Shown here: piece after piece, positions 47,442 to 59,340 of the stretch
Position numbering within the stretch: the first letter of the stretch is position 1
Layout of the letters: the number at the start of each line of letters is the position of its first letter
Assembly: GCF_963169125.1 (NCBI RefSeq)
Contig: NC_084794.1
Coordinates: 152,158,858-152,222,857 of the forward strand
Direction of reading: 5' to 3'
DNA length: 64,000 bases
DNA from: Humulus lupulus
Lineage: Eukaryota; Streptophyta; Magnoliopsida; Rosales; Cannabaceae
Translations under genes and position numbers: made by a program
Notes under the pieces: model-generated
What the model saw: the letters and a program-made list of their open reading frames with translations, nothing else
What the model was told of the DNA's origin: nothing
Database searches by the model: none

Positions 47442-48597
47442 CTAGGGGCTAGCCTCGGCCTCTATCTGCGTCAGGGTGAACAATCGAGTTGGAGTCAAGC
47501 TATCCACCTTCCCTGTCTCTCCCTTCTTCACTGTCGGGCAGTCTTTCCTGAGGTATCCCATCACCCCGCACACATAATAGGCCTTAGCCCGACACTCACC
47601 CGAATGGCGTCTCCTGCACCTCGTGCACTCTGGATAGGTCCTCCATGAATCACCGCCTCCCTGACGTCCACCCTGGGTACCCCGACCTCTCCTATCAGGA
47701 CCAAGAGGGATCGAAGCATTAGGAGTCTTTCTCTTCAAATCACTGGGGCCTCCGCCCCTACCCGAACCAGAATATGGAGGCATCGCCCTGCGGCCCTCCC
47801 TCCTCACAGCACTCTCTCTCCATATCTTTTTCTCTGCTTCCTCAGCGGTAAGAGCCTTCTCCATAGCCTGGGCATAAGTTGTTCCTCCAGGAACTGTGGT
47901 AATTCTCACATCTCGGGCTATCATAGCATTCAGCCCTCTAATAAATCTATCCTGCCTAGCTGCTTCAGTAGGCACAAGATCTGGTGCAAACTTCGCAAGT
48001 CTGTCAAACTTCAAGGCATATTCTGTAACTATCATACTGCCCTGAACTAACCCCACAAACTCATTTATCTTCGCTGCCCTGATGGAAACATTATAATACT
48101 TCTGACTGAATAGATCCTTGAATCCTTTCCAAGTCAATGTAGTAACATCTCTGGTCTGTGATGCCACCTTCCACCAGATTCGGGCATCCTCCCTCAGCAT
48201 ATAAGTGGCACAGACCACTCTGTCATGTCCTTCTACCCTCATAAAATCAAGAATGGTAGTAATCAGTCATCCACTGTTCAGCCTTCAGTGAATCAGGTCC
48301 TCCCTCAAAGATCGGGGGCTGTTGCTTCCTGAACTGCTCATACAACGGTTCCCACTTATTCCCAACCACAACTGGCTGCACACCAGGTACCACTGCAGGT
48401 GGCACAATAAGGGCAACACTCCCAGACGGAGCCTGCTACTGCAGAATTCGAATATGTTCATCTTGGCTCTGAAGCCGAGCCTGCATATCTGCCATCAGTT
48501 GCTGCCAGTTCTCAGGGACTGGCGGAGGAGTCTGGCCCTAATCATCATCTCTAGCCCAAGACCTGCCGTCTATTCGCGTGGATTTCCTTGGACGCAT
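47442..48597 (-). pseudogene. Broken gag (T3)
   Basis: Start ATG at 48597 (MRPRKSTR). The TAG at 48436-48438 is shared with T1 and T2. A 5-nt loss near 48265 shifts the frame. 47442-48242 is open with the gag domain and the zinc knuckle reads YYVCGVMGYLRKDC, where the first Cys and the His have become Tyr. Confidence 0.9.
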
Positions 48598-48969
48598 AAC
48601 TATCCAAGTCAATCTGTAATCAACGACTCAGCAATCAGACTATGATGACAGGTAATAATCCTTTCATGATCCATCATTGGAACTCTAATCATTCACAAAC
48701 AATCAATTTATGACAATTCATCCAGATATTCATTCACATGCATAACAATGCTAATAAGCACGCCTCAATAACATCATGTAATAGTCAAGGGCCAGGTCCT
48801 ATCAGTATCTCCTGCTCCCTATTCAACAAACAGATATCAGCAATCATATCTCACTCAAATCATTTAAACACATAATCAAGTGTACACAATTACCAAATCC
48901 TGAGTTGAGCTTGTCTCTCGCGGCAAATGTACATATCCAGCCCGTCTTCATGACCCATAAACCTAGGAC

Positions 48970-48981
48970 GCTCTGATACCA
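48970..48981 (-). promoter_or_regulatory. Primer binding site of T3 (initiator tRNA-Met)
   Basis: Minus strand TGGTATCAGAGC, 3 bp from the LTR edge at 48985. Confidence 0.93.
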
Positions 48982-48984
48982 AGT

Positions 48985-51388
48985 TGTAACGCCCTGGATA
49001 GCCAAGACCGTTACATTGTGTGTTTATAAAAGTGCTAGACTTGCTAATCAAGTAATTTAGTTAAAAATGTGTTAGTGGAAACATAAAGGAACTAGGGTTA
49101 AAAGATTTTGGTCTTAAAAGTCACATTTCTTATAAAGAAACCATTCCTGTTTATACGGGATCCCAAAAATATTAAGATTAAAACCATTTACAAAAGATTT
49201 TCAATTTAAATACATCATTAGCCATACTAAGGGAAAATAGACAGTTCAGCGATCCCTGTCCTGATCCACATCTCGGCCAAGGCGACCGAACAGCTGGCTA
49301 TGTACATTCAGCCCCGCAGCTCTCCGTCTCAGGACTGGTATAACTTGCCTTTGCCTTTACGTGCACCATGTAGCACCCGTGAGCCAAGGCCCAGCAAGAA
49401 AACACAATAACAAAGCGTAAGCAATCAATAGACAATTCAAAATCTCATATTGCATAGACATGTTCTCAACCATATAAACATTCAAAATAATCAAGTATTC
49501 TGCATACTAAACGTATCAACTCAGACCATACATCAATTATAATGATAACTAGGGTTAGTGCCCTCAGGCCGCACCCTCCATTATCCCACTGACTCTGACC
49601 CGCTTAAACCGAGCTCGGTGAATATGAAGCTATCCTCGGCTACCAGTGGCCAAGCCGCGCCCTGTGCGCAAATATTGTGTTCGACACCCTTAGGCCGCTA
49701 TCACATGTCCCATGGCATAATACCATCATTGACATTATACATATATCGGGAGCTCTTAGTCCCATCACCAACATATAACCGGGTGCAGTTTTCTTACCTT
49801 TAGGTTCGCTAGCTTTGATCACTTGACTCCTTGAGCACGATCCCTCTCGAGCCCTAGCGTTCACCTAATCACAACCATAGGTCAAAGTCATCACAAAACT
49901 TCAAGTCCAAAACCTAGCCTTGGGACCAATCCTAAGCCCCCGGGTAGTCCTAATTCCACCAAACAGGGTGGTGGAATCGAACCCCGAACCCTTGGTCAAA
50001 AACCCTTGTAAATAACCCTAAAATCCCTTTTTGGAAACAGGGCAACGCAACAACGCTCTAAGGAGGGCGCTACAGCGCTACAAGCAGAATCAAATCCCCC
50101 AAAAAGCATGGCCTAGTGCTACAATTCCCAAAGGCTACTGCTATAGCTCTAGTCACAGACAGCCAACATCACATTTTCCCTTCCTGCGATTTTCTCGAGC
50201 CAAACTTGACCAAAACTTCTCCAAACTTTTACCAAACTCAAAAACAAGCTTATTAACACACTTCACTCATCCCAAGCATCCCAAATTCTCAAAACCCAAT
50301 CACATGCATCCCTAATCTCAAAATTCACCATTGTTGCTCATAGACTTCAGAAACTCAACACAAACTAGTCAAGACATCAAAGTTTAAAACTCATAATTTA
50401 TACCTTTGGTGGAAATTCGATTTCAAGTTAGCCTCTAGATCTCCTTAGCTTGTTCTTCCTCAATTCCTTGGCTTGAGTTCCACTAAAATTCCCATCGACT
50501 TAGCTTAGATACCATAATTCAAACTAGCCAAACCAGAAACTGAAAACTCCAAAGGCTTACCTCAAGTATTGGTGTGTTCCTGCTAACCCCTTGCCAACCC
50601 TTCAAGCTTAGCTTAGTAATCTTGTTACTCAGCTTAACCTAGCTCCCTTCTGAGTTTTTCTCCAAGAAGAATGAAGAGAAATGGTGAGAGAACCACAAAC
50701 CCACCGTAAGAATACTACTCTGTTTTCCTTCCATTTCTTTTTCTTTCTTTTCCTTCTTTTCTTTCTTTCCGCAGCCTTCTACCTTTTTCTACAATTCCCA
50801 CTAAGTATAAAGCCTCAGCATACTTATCTCTTGCAAGCCAAATGACCATTATCCACTCCCTTTTAATTTTAAACCTTTAATCCACTTAGGGGCATTTTGG
50901 TCATTTTACCCTATTCCCGCTAATTTCCTCGAGTGTCTCTAATATTTCCCGCTTACTTCCTGATACTTAATTAATCACCTATTATATTCCTCGATGTCAA
51001 AATAGACTCCAATATACTCACTAAATTCCCATTTATACCCCCAGGCTCACCTCGAGCCGGGTATAAATCCCCGCCATGACTTTTTTGCTAATATGCTCAC
51101 TAGGATCGTCTCGAGTCACATATCACAGATATATCCACATAATAATGTGGTCTCAAAAATTATCACATATATATATACAGTTATGCCCGCCACGGGCCAA
51201 AATTACGATAATGCCCTTCTAACCTAATCAGGGCCTACATGCATACTAATACACATAGTCATGCATCACAAATACTCAAATAGTCATATATCATGCTTTA
51301 AATCATTAAATCACATATATTCCAATTATGCCCTCCAGGCACACTAATCAAGGCCCTTAAGCTTTATTATTAAATTTGGGTCGTTACA
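48985..51388 (-). mobile_element. 5' LTR of T3
   Basis: 2404 bp, TGTAACG to CGTTACA. Right flank TAAGG at 51389-51393 matches 42433-42437. It shares its first two-thirds with 42438-44169. Confidence 0.95.
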
Positions 51389-52557
51389 TAAGGCTGCCAA
51401 CAAAATGAGAACTCAATGAGCTTCTGAACCCCTCAATGTTCCGAGGAGGTCCTAACTCCCAAGAAGTCCACAGATTCTAAGTAGACCCCAGGTCCACAAT
51501 TTATGAGGAGCCCTTGGCTTCCCTCCTGTGCACATCACAATGGACCGTGTTAGGCCTCAAGAAAGAGAGCCCTTCGTTCCCCAGGAGCCTTGGGGAAAAT
51601 CTGGCCTGGGTGCCAACAAGAGAGAGGTCTCCATGGACCGAGGACGACATATCAACATCTCGATGAATAATGACTATGTCGAGTCTGATGGGGATATGAA
51701 AGTAGGATCCCCATTAGATGGTAGCAACGAGTGTGCACAACCTAACTTGCAAGAGAATCTCAATGCTCGCAAGAAAAAAGGCCAGGCCCGAGAACCTCCA
51801 CAGAGTTACCCCAACCGGACCTCTGAGACAACCTTAATTCTCGGACGAAGGAAGCAATGCCCAACCAGAGGGCATACCTGGCACACAGTGCCAACAACGA
51901 TCCTATCTGAGCAGAGTTGGAGATTTTAAATAAATAATCCTAAAGATTGCCAAGAAGCATGCCAAGACTTAGAATTTGAGGATAAGGACGAAGAACCATT
52001 TTCCAAGCACATAGTCGAAACCATGTTGCCTCGAGGCTTCAAAATTCCTGACACTACCCCATACAGTTGGATGATGGACCCATCTGATCACCTCACCAAG
52101 TTCAACAGGTTGATGTTCATGCACTGCGTCTCAGAGGATGCAAGATGTCACTGCTTCCCGTTAACCTTGACGTGAGCAGGTGATGAGTTGTTTACGTAGC
52201 ACCGACCAGGTTCCACTCATTCCTGGTCCCAACTGTCCTCCTAGTTATAGCAAACAGTTCATAGTAGCCCGAAAGGTTTTCTTTAAGGTCAACACCTTGG
52301 CTAACATAAAGCAAGGACCATTCGAGACCCTTAGAGTGTACATAAAGTGTTTTAAGGAGGAAGCAGCAAGGAACAAGAGGGTTGATGATGCTCAGCAGCT
52401 CATGGCCTTACAAGCTGGTATCCGACTAGGTTCTCCACTAAGGGATGACTTACAAAGACGTGGATGCCACAGGCTCGATGATTTCATTCGTCGGGCACAA
52501 GAGTACATACACTGGGAAGATGCTCAAATTGGATATTTTGGAGGAACGAACGATTAG
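51389..52557 (+). pseudogene. C-terminal gag of Tat element G5
   Basis: Continues the gag cut at 42437. 51528-51929 is a low-complexity linker; around 52060-52160 the SWMMDPSDHLTKFNRLM segment of Tat gag appears; 52180-52557 carries FFKVNTLANIKQGPFETLRVYIKCF and LDDFIRRAQEYIHWEDA, the end of the retrotransposon gag domain. Several stops and at least one frameshift near 52175. Confidence 0.85.
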
Positions 52558-52679
52558 GGACCTCTCAAGAGGACCCCATTTGGGGAAAAATCAAGGATCC
52601 TACTAAACACGTATGCGCGAACCCTCAATCATCATGATGAAGTGTGCGTATTTGTCCAACTCTCGGCATAGATGCCTCA

Positions 52680-53349
52680 AATTATAAACCAAATAATTAC
52701 CTTCTCTAAGGAGGATGCTTGGAGAGTGCTTTTCCCTCAACACAATCATTTAGTAATCGTGACCAAAATTTAAAAAGAAATGGTTGCTCATATCTTGGAG
52801 GACAATGGGAGCTCAGTTAACATCATATTCAAACAAGCCTTCAAGAAGATCGTGCTGACAACAAGTGATCTCGACCCGTGCACTTCGACCCTATATGGAT
52901 TCTTGGGAGAAGGATTAATCCCAAATGGGAAGATCAAGTTGTTTGTGACAGTTGGAGAATTTCCTAGAGAGCCATTCAAATACTGCACCTTTGTGGTGGT
53001 GGAGTGAACCTCTGCCTATAACGCTATCTTGGGCCGACCAACCCAGGTGGAGTTTAGGGAGGCCACCTCCATTAGGCACTCATGCATGAACCTCCCCACA
53101 GACTCAGGGATTAGTATAGTTTGTAGGGACCAGAAAGAGGCCCGCCAGTGCTACAACGTGTCCCTCATGCACCTTGTAATGGTGAATGTAGCAGCAGCTC
53201 CCAAGCAGCATCATTCAAAGGAGATGGAAGTCCAAGTTGTTCTTGAGGAGTTGGAGTCCAATGAGTTGGATCCCATGGTAAAAAATGATAGGGTGGTCGT
53301 GCTCTTGGAAGAGATTGAAGAGGTTGTCCTCAATGAAGCGAACCCATAA
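52680..53349 (+). pseudogene. Aspartic protease of Tat element G5
   Basis: Catalytic region VAHILEDNGSSVNIIF at 52780, with DNGSS in place of the usual DTGSS/DSGSS, then LYGFLGEGLIPNGKI, and after a TGA at about 53005, the AYNAILGRPTQVEFREA segment. It ends with DQKEARQCYNVSL. The linker to RT follows with VVVLLEEIEEV. Confidence 0.85.
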
Positions 53350-53394
53350 AATAAAACAAAGGTTGGGAGGAACCTCAAGGCAGAAGTCCGAGAA

Positions 53395-54330
53395 GTCGTG
53401 GTAATATTTCTCCACGAGAACCAGGATGCCTTCGCCTGGTCTCATAAATACATGATGGGTATCAATCCCAAAATTATTCTCCACACTTTGAACGTGGACC
53501 CTAATGTTGCCCCCTGCAACAAAAAAGAAGGTTACTTGACCCGACAAGGGCGAATGCCCTTAAAGTGGAGGTTGACAAGCTTCTCAGGAATGGGTTCATA
53601 CGGGAGGCCCAATACCCCAAATAGTTGGCACATCCGGTGTTGAACCTGAAGCCTAACGAGACCTGGAGGACCTGCATCGATTTTACTGATCTCAATAAGG
53701 CCTGCCCCATGGACTGCTTCCCTTTGCCGAGGATTGACCAGATGCTAGATGCTACCTCTGGGTATGAGCTTCTGACATTCATGGATACCTACTCAAGGTA
53801 CAATCAGATCTCCATGCATGTCACAGATCAAGAACACACCAGTTTCCAAATAGACAAAGGCATCTATTGCTACAAGGTGATACCCTTTCGCCTAAAAAAT
53901 GCAGGGCCCACTCATCAGAGGTTGGTGAATAAAATTTTAAAAACCAACATCGTCGAAATGTGGAGATGTATTTGGATGACATGCTTGTCAAATCTTAAAT
54001 AGTCTTGAAGCATGTGGATGACTTGGAGGAAGCTTTCTTAGTCCTCTGCAGGTTTAGGATGAAGTTAAATCCCTAAAAATGCACATTTGGAGTAGTCTTT
54101 AGGAAGTTCCTTGGGTTTATTGTAAGGGCCCAAGAAATAGAAGCAAGCCCCAAGAACATCAAAGTGCTAATCGAGATGTTGTCCCCCAAAAATTCTGACT
54201 GGTTGGATAATAGCTCTTAGCCTCTTTGTATCGAAGGAAATTGACCAATGCATTCCCTTCTTCAACACCCTCTGAGGAAGTCAGAGATTTGAATGGACGA
54301 AGGAATATGAGCAAGACTTCCAACAGCTCA
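53395..54330 (+). pseudogene. Reverse transcriptase of Tat element G5
   Basis: 53625-54002 carries CIDFTDLNKACPMDCFPLPR, FMDTYSRYNQISMHVTDQEH and GIYCYKVIPFRLKNAGPT. The catalytic YLDDML lies at 53969-53986 in another frame after a 1-nt shift. Stops follow in the thumb region. Confidence 0.9.
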
Positions 54331-54332
54331 AG

Positions 54333-55300
54333 ATGCACATGGAAAGTCCTCCAATACTATCGAAGTCAGTAGATGGAGAACCCCTACTCCTCTACATGGC
54401 CATCACAAAGCATTCCATTAGTGTGGCTTTAGTACGTGAGGAGGGTTGCTCCCAACATCCAGTCTACAATGTGAGTAAGAGACTCCTCGGAGGGGATTCC
54501 AGGTATCAGCTAATGGAGAAACTCACTTTTTGTTTGATGATAGCTTCTAGGAAGTTCACACCCTACTTCCAGGAACATCCCATCAGAGTACTCACCAACC
54601 AGCCTCTCAAGAAAGTCGGAGTCCTTCGGTAGACTCCTGGATAGTCAAGCTTATCTAGTCGACATAACTTGCTACCTGAGAACTGGCATAAAGGGACAAG
54701 CACTAGCAAACTTCATTGTGGAGTGCACTTGAATGAACAAAGGGCCCGAGGAGGCCTTACCCATTGAGCCTATATGGAAGCTATGGATCGTCCAACAAAA
54801 ATGAGGTCAGAGAAAGGCTTGTCTTGGTATCCCCTAAGGGACACAGGTTCACAGTGCTCTGAGAATTGGGTTTGACGCCTCAAACAATGAAGTCATGTAT
54901 GAATCCCTCTTAGTCGGATTACGAGTTGCCTAGGAGCTTAAAGCTGAAGTACTTATAATCTACAGCAATTCTCAGCTAGTTGTGAACCAAGTCCTTGGAG
55001 AATACCAAACTTGAGTAACCAAGATGGCTGCCTACCTGGCCAGACCCAAGAAATTCTACACAGCTTCTAATGATTTACATCCAACAAGTTACACAGAAAC
55101 ATAACTCCAACGTCGATGTTCTAGCCAAGCTTGCCACCAATAAGGATGTAGAGATGCTCAATGTGGTCTTAATTGACTATTTGGCTCCTCCAAGCATCGT
55201 GGCGCCTGAGGTAGTGGCAATAGTCCAGCCCCAGGACAGTTGGATGGCCCCTATAAGGAAGTATCTTGTCTCTAGAGAACTAGTGCAGGATAAGAAAGTG
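54333..55300 (+). pseudogene. Dual RNase H region of Tat element G5
   Basis: First RNase H at 54333-54632 (EPLLLYMAITKHSISVALVRE, KLTFCLMIASRKFTPYFQ). A second, separate RNase H-like region at about 54780-55160 includes the VTQKHNSNVDVLAKLAT segment. Two RNase H domains are a hallmark of the Tat lineage. Both are fragmented. Confidence 0.8.
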
Positions 55301-56475
55301 GCTCAGAAGCTACTCTATCAAGCTCCTCGATACATGATGATGGACAACAAATTATATAAGTGATGATATTCATTGTCGTTACTCCGATGTGTGTCCGGGT
55401 AGAAACCCAGACTCACCTCCAAGAAGTTCATGAACGCTTCTGCGGTGATCACTCTGGGGGGCAAAGCCTCCCCAATAATATTCTACGACAAGGGTATTTC
55501 TTGCCCACGATGAATAGTGATTCGATGGATTATGTCAAGAAATGCGACAAATGCCATCGATATGCTAACATCCCCAAGCTTTTCCAAATGAGCTCACTTA
55601 GATGACAAGTCCTTGGCCCTTCACAGTCTAGGGCGTTGACCTAATAGGTTCTTTGCCCACGCAAAAGGGAGGAGTAAAGTACGCAATTGTGGTCGTCTAC
55701 TACTTCACAAAATGGGTTGCATTCGAACCTCTCGCTACTATCATCTCCAAGAAAGCGCTGGACTTCATCATCAAAAACATCGTTTATTGCTACGGGCTCC
55801 TGAGGAAGATAGTCTCCAACAAAGGCCTACAATTCGACAGTGATTTTTTCACTAATTTTTGCAAATGACACGGAGTCATAAAGAGCTTCTCCTCCATAGC
55901 TCATCCTCAGGAAAACAGACAAGTGGAAGCTGTTAACAAGACACTTAAAGCCACTGTAAAGAAAATGTTGGAATAGGCAAAAGGCACATGGCCCGAGGAA
56001 CTACCTAGAGTATTGTGAATTTATTTTACCACTGCTAGGATATCTGTTGGTCACTCACCATTCTCCATGACTTACGGGTATGAGGCCATGCTCCCAGTTA
56101 AGGCTGCCATCTGCACGCACCGATGAAAAACGTATGACCCAACTACGAATACAACTTTACTACAAGAATGATTGGATCTGGTTAAAGAGCTTCAACAAGC
56201 TTCCCAGCTTCGAGTAGCTTATTACAAAAAAAAGGTTGCCAAGTACTTCAATTCAAAATTGAAGGATAGAAAGTTCAAGGTCGGAGACATGGTGTTGCGA
56301 CGAGTTTTCCTTGCAAACTGAGATCCAAGAGCGGGAGTGTTGGGCCCAAACTAGGAAAGCCCTTACTAAGTCGAGAGCACCATATGTCCAGAGACATAAA
56401 AACTAGCTCGATTGAATTGGGAGTTGATCCCTCACGCCTGGAATGCTGAGCACCTTCGCCGGTATTACCAGTAAT
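55301..56475 (+). pseudogene. Integrase of Tat element G5
   Basis: Zinc-binding region at 55400-55600 (EVHERFCGDHSGGQSL, CDKCHRYANI), core at 55653-55990 (VVVYYFTKWVAFEPLATI, NKGLQFDSDFF, SIAHPQENRQVEAVNKTLK). The first catalytic Asp is Tyr (VVYYF where VDYF is usual); the second reads NKG for DNG; the Glu is present in VEAVNK. C-terminal segment DRKFKVGDMVLRRVF and terminal AWNAEHLRRYYQ at about 56440-56475. Confidence 0.88.
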
Positions 56476-57458
56476 GCAAGTAGGTATGTATTTTTCTTTT
56501 TTATTACTCATGTCGCCTAAGGCCTCTCCCTTGTGTATTTAATTTGACGAAAGTAACCAGCTATTTCATGAAGGGACTTGTTTCCCTCCTCTAGGTGATC
56601 ATCAAAATGCTCCACCATAGGTTTGTAACTCTTGAGAAGAGTCCCTAGTAGCTCTTCGGGTACACCAGCTGGTGGGGGATATCCCCCACGACCACGACCT
56701 CCATGGTCTCAGGGACTTCAGGCACCCTGGGGACTCCAACTTCACCTTCAGGGAGCGACTCGCCCAAAGACAACTCAAAAATAAAATTATCCTCCACCAG
56801 CCGAGGCTCCTCACTAGTAGATGGAAAAAACCGCTGCTTCTAAGGTGGCGGAGAAGGTTCCACCCCCCGTGGGGCCTCTGGGATCCTTTAGCCACTCCCA
56901 CAATCAACTGATGGGTAGTACAAGCTAAGTCTCCCAACCACTTCTAATCTGCAAGGAGGAAAGACAATAATTAGTACTTGAAAAAAAAAAGTAATGCTTG
57001 TAAAACAAAAAGAAAATAAGTCGAGAGCACATGGGCTTCTTGAGAAGCCCCACCACTCGAAAGGCTCCTCCTGGTGAAGCATCAAATGAACGAAGATCTT
57101 TATGAGCCTCCCCATCTCCTGAGTGATGTTAGTCTCATATTGGAAAAACTACCTCGCGTGGAAGGGTGTCACATCATGTAATGGCATAATGCCCTGATGA
57201 GGTAATTGTCTCTTCGGATGGTGGAGATAGCAAACGATCAAGTCCTGGTACTCCTCCTGAGTCCCCTAATGGTCTTAGGTGAGGCAGCAATGAAGAGGCA
57301 AGGGAGAAACCCAAACGTGCTCGAGACTTACCTCGTCCCCCACATATTTATCATGATAAAGGATTGGGGATTTATCTTGATCTAGGGAGAAGGACTCAAT
57401 GGACGCTTGAAGCTCCTCCTCGAGCTCCTAGTCTAGATGAGCTTCTTGGGTTGCTTGG
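56476..57458 (-). pseudogene. Antisense-gene remnant of Tat element G5, cut by insertion
   Basis: No clean domain, but 57300-57430 on the minus strand is similar to 38150-38260 of the upstream Tat antisense relic (the segment around ggattggggattta). The region ends abruptly at 57458 where the LTR of the next Tat element begins. No 3' LTR of G5 is seen in the window. Confidence 0.5.
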
Positions 57459-59163
57459 TGTTGACAGTGAGAACTCGTCAACGAAGTTAAGTTAGAAAAA
57501 TCAAAATGTGGAGCTTATCAATGAAGAACTTCAAAAATCTAAACATAAACTTAAAGAATAGTTGCATAAAGAAAATGGTGAAAGGAACTTGTCTTTCTTG
57601 TGGTATGATGCTACAGTGTTTTTTCTAACCCCCTTCAATGATGAAGTGAGGTTCCTTTTATAGTGGGCTCTAATGTCCCCTAATACATTGTGATCCCAGG
57701 AGACCAGATTGTTCACAAATACGTCGTCAGTGTAGTGGCCCGGGTGGTAGTGGTGCAAACGGTCATGGTGTCGACTCTAATACATGGTTAGAGTTTTTGG
57801 GGATGCCTCCACTACTTATTGAGTATGAGTGTCAGAGAAGTGGCACCAGACGTAGTGGCACAGGTGGCTATGGTGTTGACCCTGACACATGGTCGATGAC
57901 GTATAGGTAGTGCCTTCACCACTGGTACTAACTTCTACCACTACCTGTCTAGTACGGACCTCAGAGTCACGCCTATATGCTTCTCCTGGTTGTACAACTC
58001 GTTCCCATACACGTGCCTTGTATTTGAAGGTCGCTTTCGTGTATCCTAGATACACCCTTGCTCCAAACCCATTTTTATTTTGTGAAGTATAAGTGTACTT
58101 GCAACCTCGAGTATGCTAAGCATGTGGGTGTTGCGCCCCGCTAGTGACACCTTCCTTAGAATGTAGAGAAGGGCCTTATTAGCGGGGCATATACTTATAC
58201 CATAGAGGATGCAAGTGTGCAGGTGTGGCCGAGGCGTGCCCTACGGATGGCCTCGCAAGATGGCCTCGTGAGAGGGGCCTCGCAGATGCATGTGCATGGG
58301 TGTGGTCGAGGCATGCCCTGTGGGTGGTCTCACGAGATGGCCTCGCAAAAGGGGCCTCGTGGATGCTTGTGCATGGGTGCGGCTAAGGCGTGACCTGCAG
58401 ATGGCCTCGTGGGAGGGGCCCTCGGATGTTGGTGCATGGATGCGGCCGAGGCATGCCCTACGGATGGCCTCACAAGATTTCCTCATGAGAGGGGCCTCGT
58501 GGATGCTTGTCTATGGATGTGGCTGAGGCATGCCCTGCGAATGGCCTCACAAGAGGGGTCTCACGGATGTTGGTGCGTGGACGCGGCCTTGGTATGCCCT
58601 GCGGATGGCCTCGCGAGAGGGGCCTCGTGGATGCTTCTGCGTGGGCATGACCGAGGCGTGCCCTGCAGATGGCCTCGCGAGATGGCCTAGCGGGAGGGTC
58701 CTTGCGGATGCTAGTGCATGGACACGACCGAGGCATGCCCTGTAGATGGCCTCACGAGATGGCCTCGCGAGAGGAGCCTCACGAATGCTTGTACGTGGAC
58801 GCGGCCGAGGCATGCCCTACGGATGGCTTCGCAAGATGGCCTTGCAAGAGGGGTCTCATGGATGCTGGTGCATGGACGCGGCCGTGGCATGTCCTGTGGA
58901 TGGCCTCACGAGACGGGATGGTGCGCAAGGCCCTTATTTGCGGCACGCAGGTCTCGCGGAGGTGCAACATGGTGGCACTTGGGCATTAGGTGATTTGGCC
59001 TCCAGAAAGGCAGGGACCTACGGGGCTTTGAGAGTTTTGGCCAGAATATGGTCTCGTGAGACCTATTGGCACGAGCCCGATAACATGAGTTAGTGACCCT
59101 TAACCATGTTTTTCGTGTAGGGACTAGAGATTTTTTTTCTTGATGAAATTTTGAGCATCCACA
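57459..59163 (-). mobile_element. 3' LTR of Tat-type element G7 (LTR-E)
   Basis: 1705 bp with TGTTGACA at 57459 and a minus-strand start TGTGGATGC at 59163, next to a minus-strand polypurine tract. Carries a 0.7-kb GC-rich tandem array. Left flank is CTTGG; the other LTR is beyond the window. Boundaries come from TG/CA ends and the tract, not from an LTR pair. Confidence 0.6.
58224..58925. repeat. 77/64-bp GC-rich tandem array in LTR-E
   Basis: About nine and a half units starting near 58224, 58301, 58378, 58441, 58518, 58582 and onward. Two unit lengths occur, about 77 and about 64 bp, differing by one copy of an internal 13-bp element agatggcctcgcg. Each unit contains a ggccgaggcatgccct core. 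Open frames on both strands reflect the period, not genes. Confidence 0.9.
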
Positions 59164-59174
59164 CTTGCCCCCCA
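59164..59174 (-). promoter_or_regulatory. Polypurine tract of G7
   Basis: Minus strand reads ggggggcaag right before the LTR start, the same type as the Tat tract at 40266-40276. It fixes G7 as minus-oriented. Confidence 0.7.
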
Positions 59175-59263
59175 GTCTAGGAGAGGATCTTTAGGTGCTT
59201 TAGTAGACTCTCCTTTTTTATTCTTATAATAGGCCTTCATGTCTAGCCTATTACTTACACTCC

Positions 59264-59340
59264 ATCCCCTTAGTCTAGTGGTTTTGGAAACCTTACTCTT
59301 TTCAGGAGGTGAGGAGTTCAAATCCCCACAACCTCACTTT
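59264..59340 (+). pseudogene. tRNA-like relic with A and B boxes
   Basis: tagtctagtgg at 59271-59281 fits the A-box consensus and agttcaaatcc at 59315-59325 matches 9 of 11 B-box positions, 44 bp apart as in tRNA genes. A T-rich run follows at about 59352. The acceptor arms do not pair, so it is not a working tRNA. It could be a tRNA pseudogene, a SINE head or chance. Confidence 0.4.

Larger units (their letters stand above)
42438..51388 (-). mobile_element. Tekay-like chromovirus T3, nested in Tat gag
   Basis: 8951 bp with perfect 5-bp duplication TAAGG (42433-42437 and 51389-51393). 5' LTR 48985-51388, primer site, gag, protease, RT, RNase H, integrase, and a truncated 3' LTR 42438-44169. 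A deletion removed the chromodomain, polypurine tract and about 610 bp of the 3' LTR. All coding regions are broken. Confidence 0.94.

Noticed and set aside
58241..59093. Several overlapping open frames on both strands as genes
   Set aside because: They follow the tandem repeat period and exist on both strands; composition-driven.
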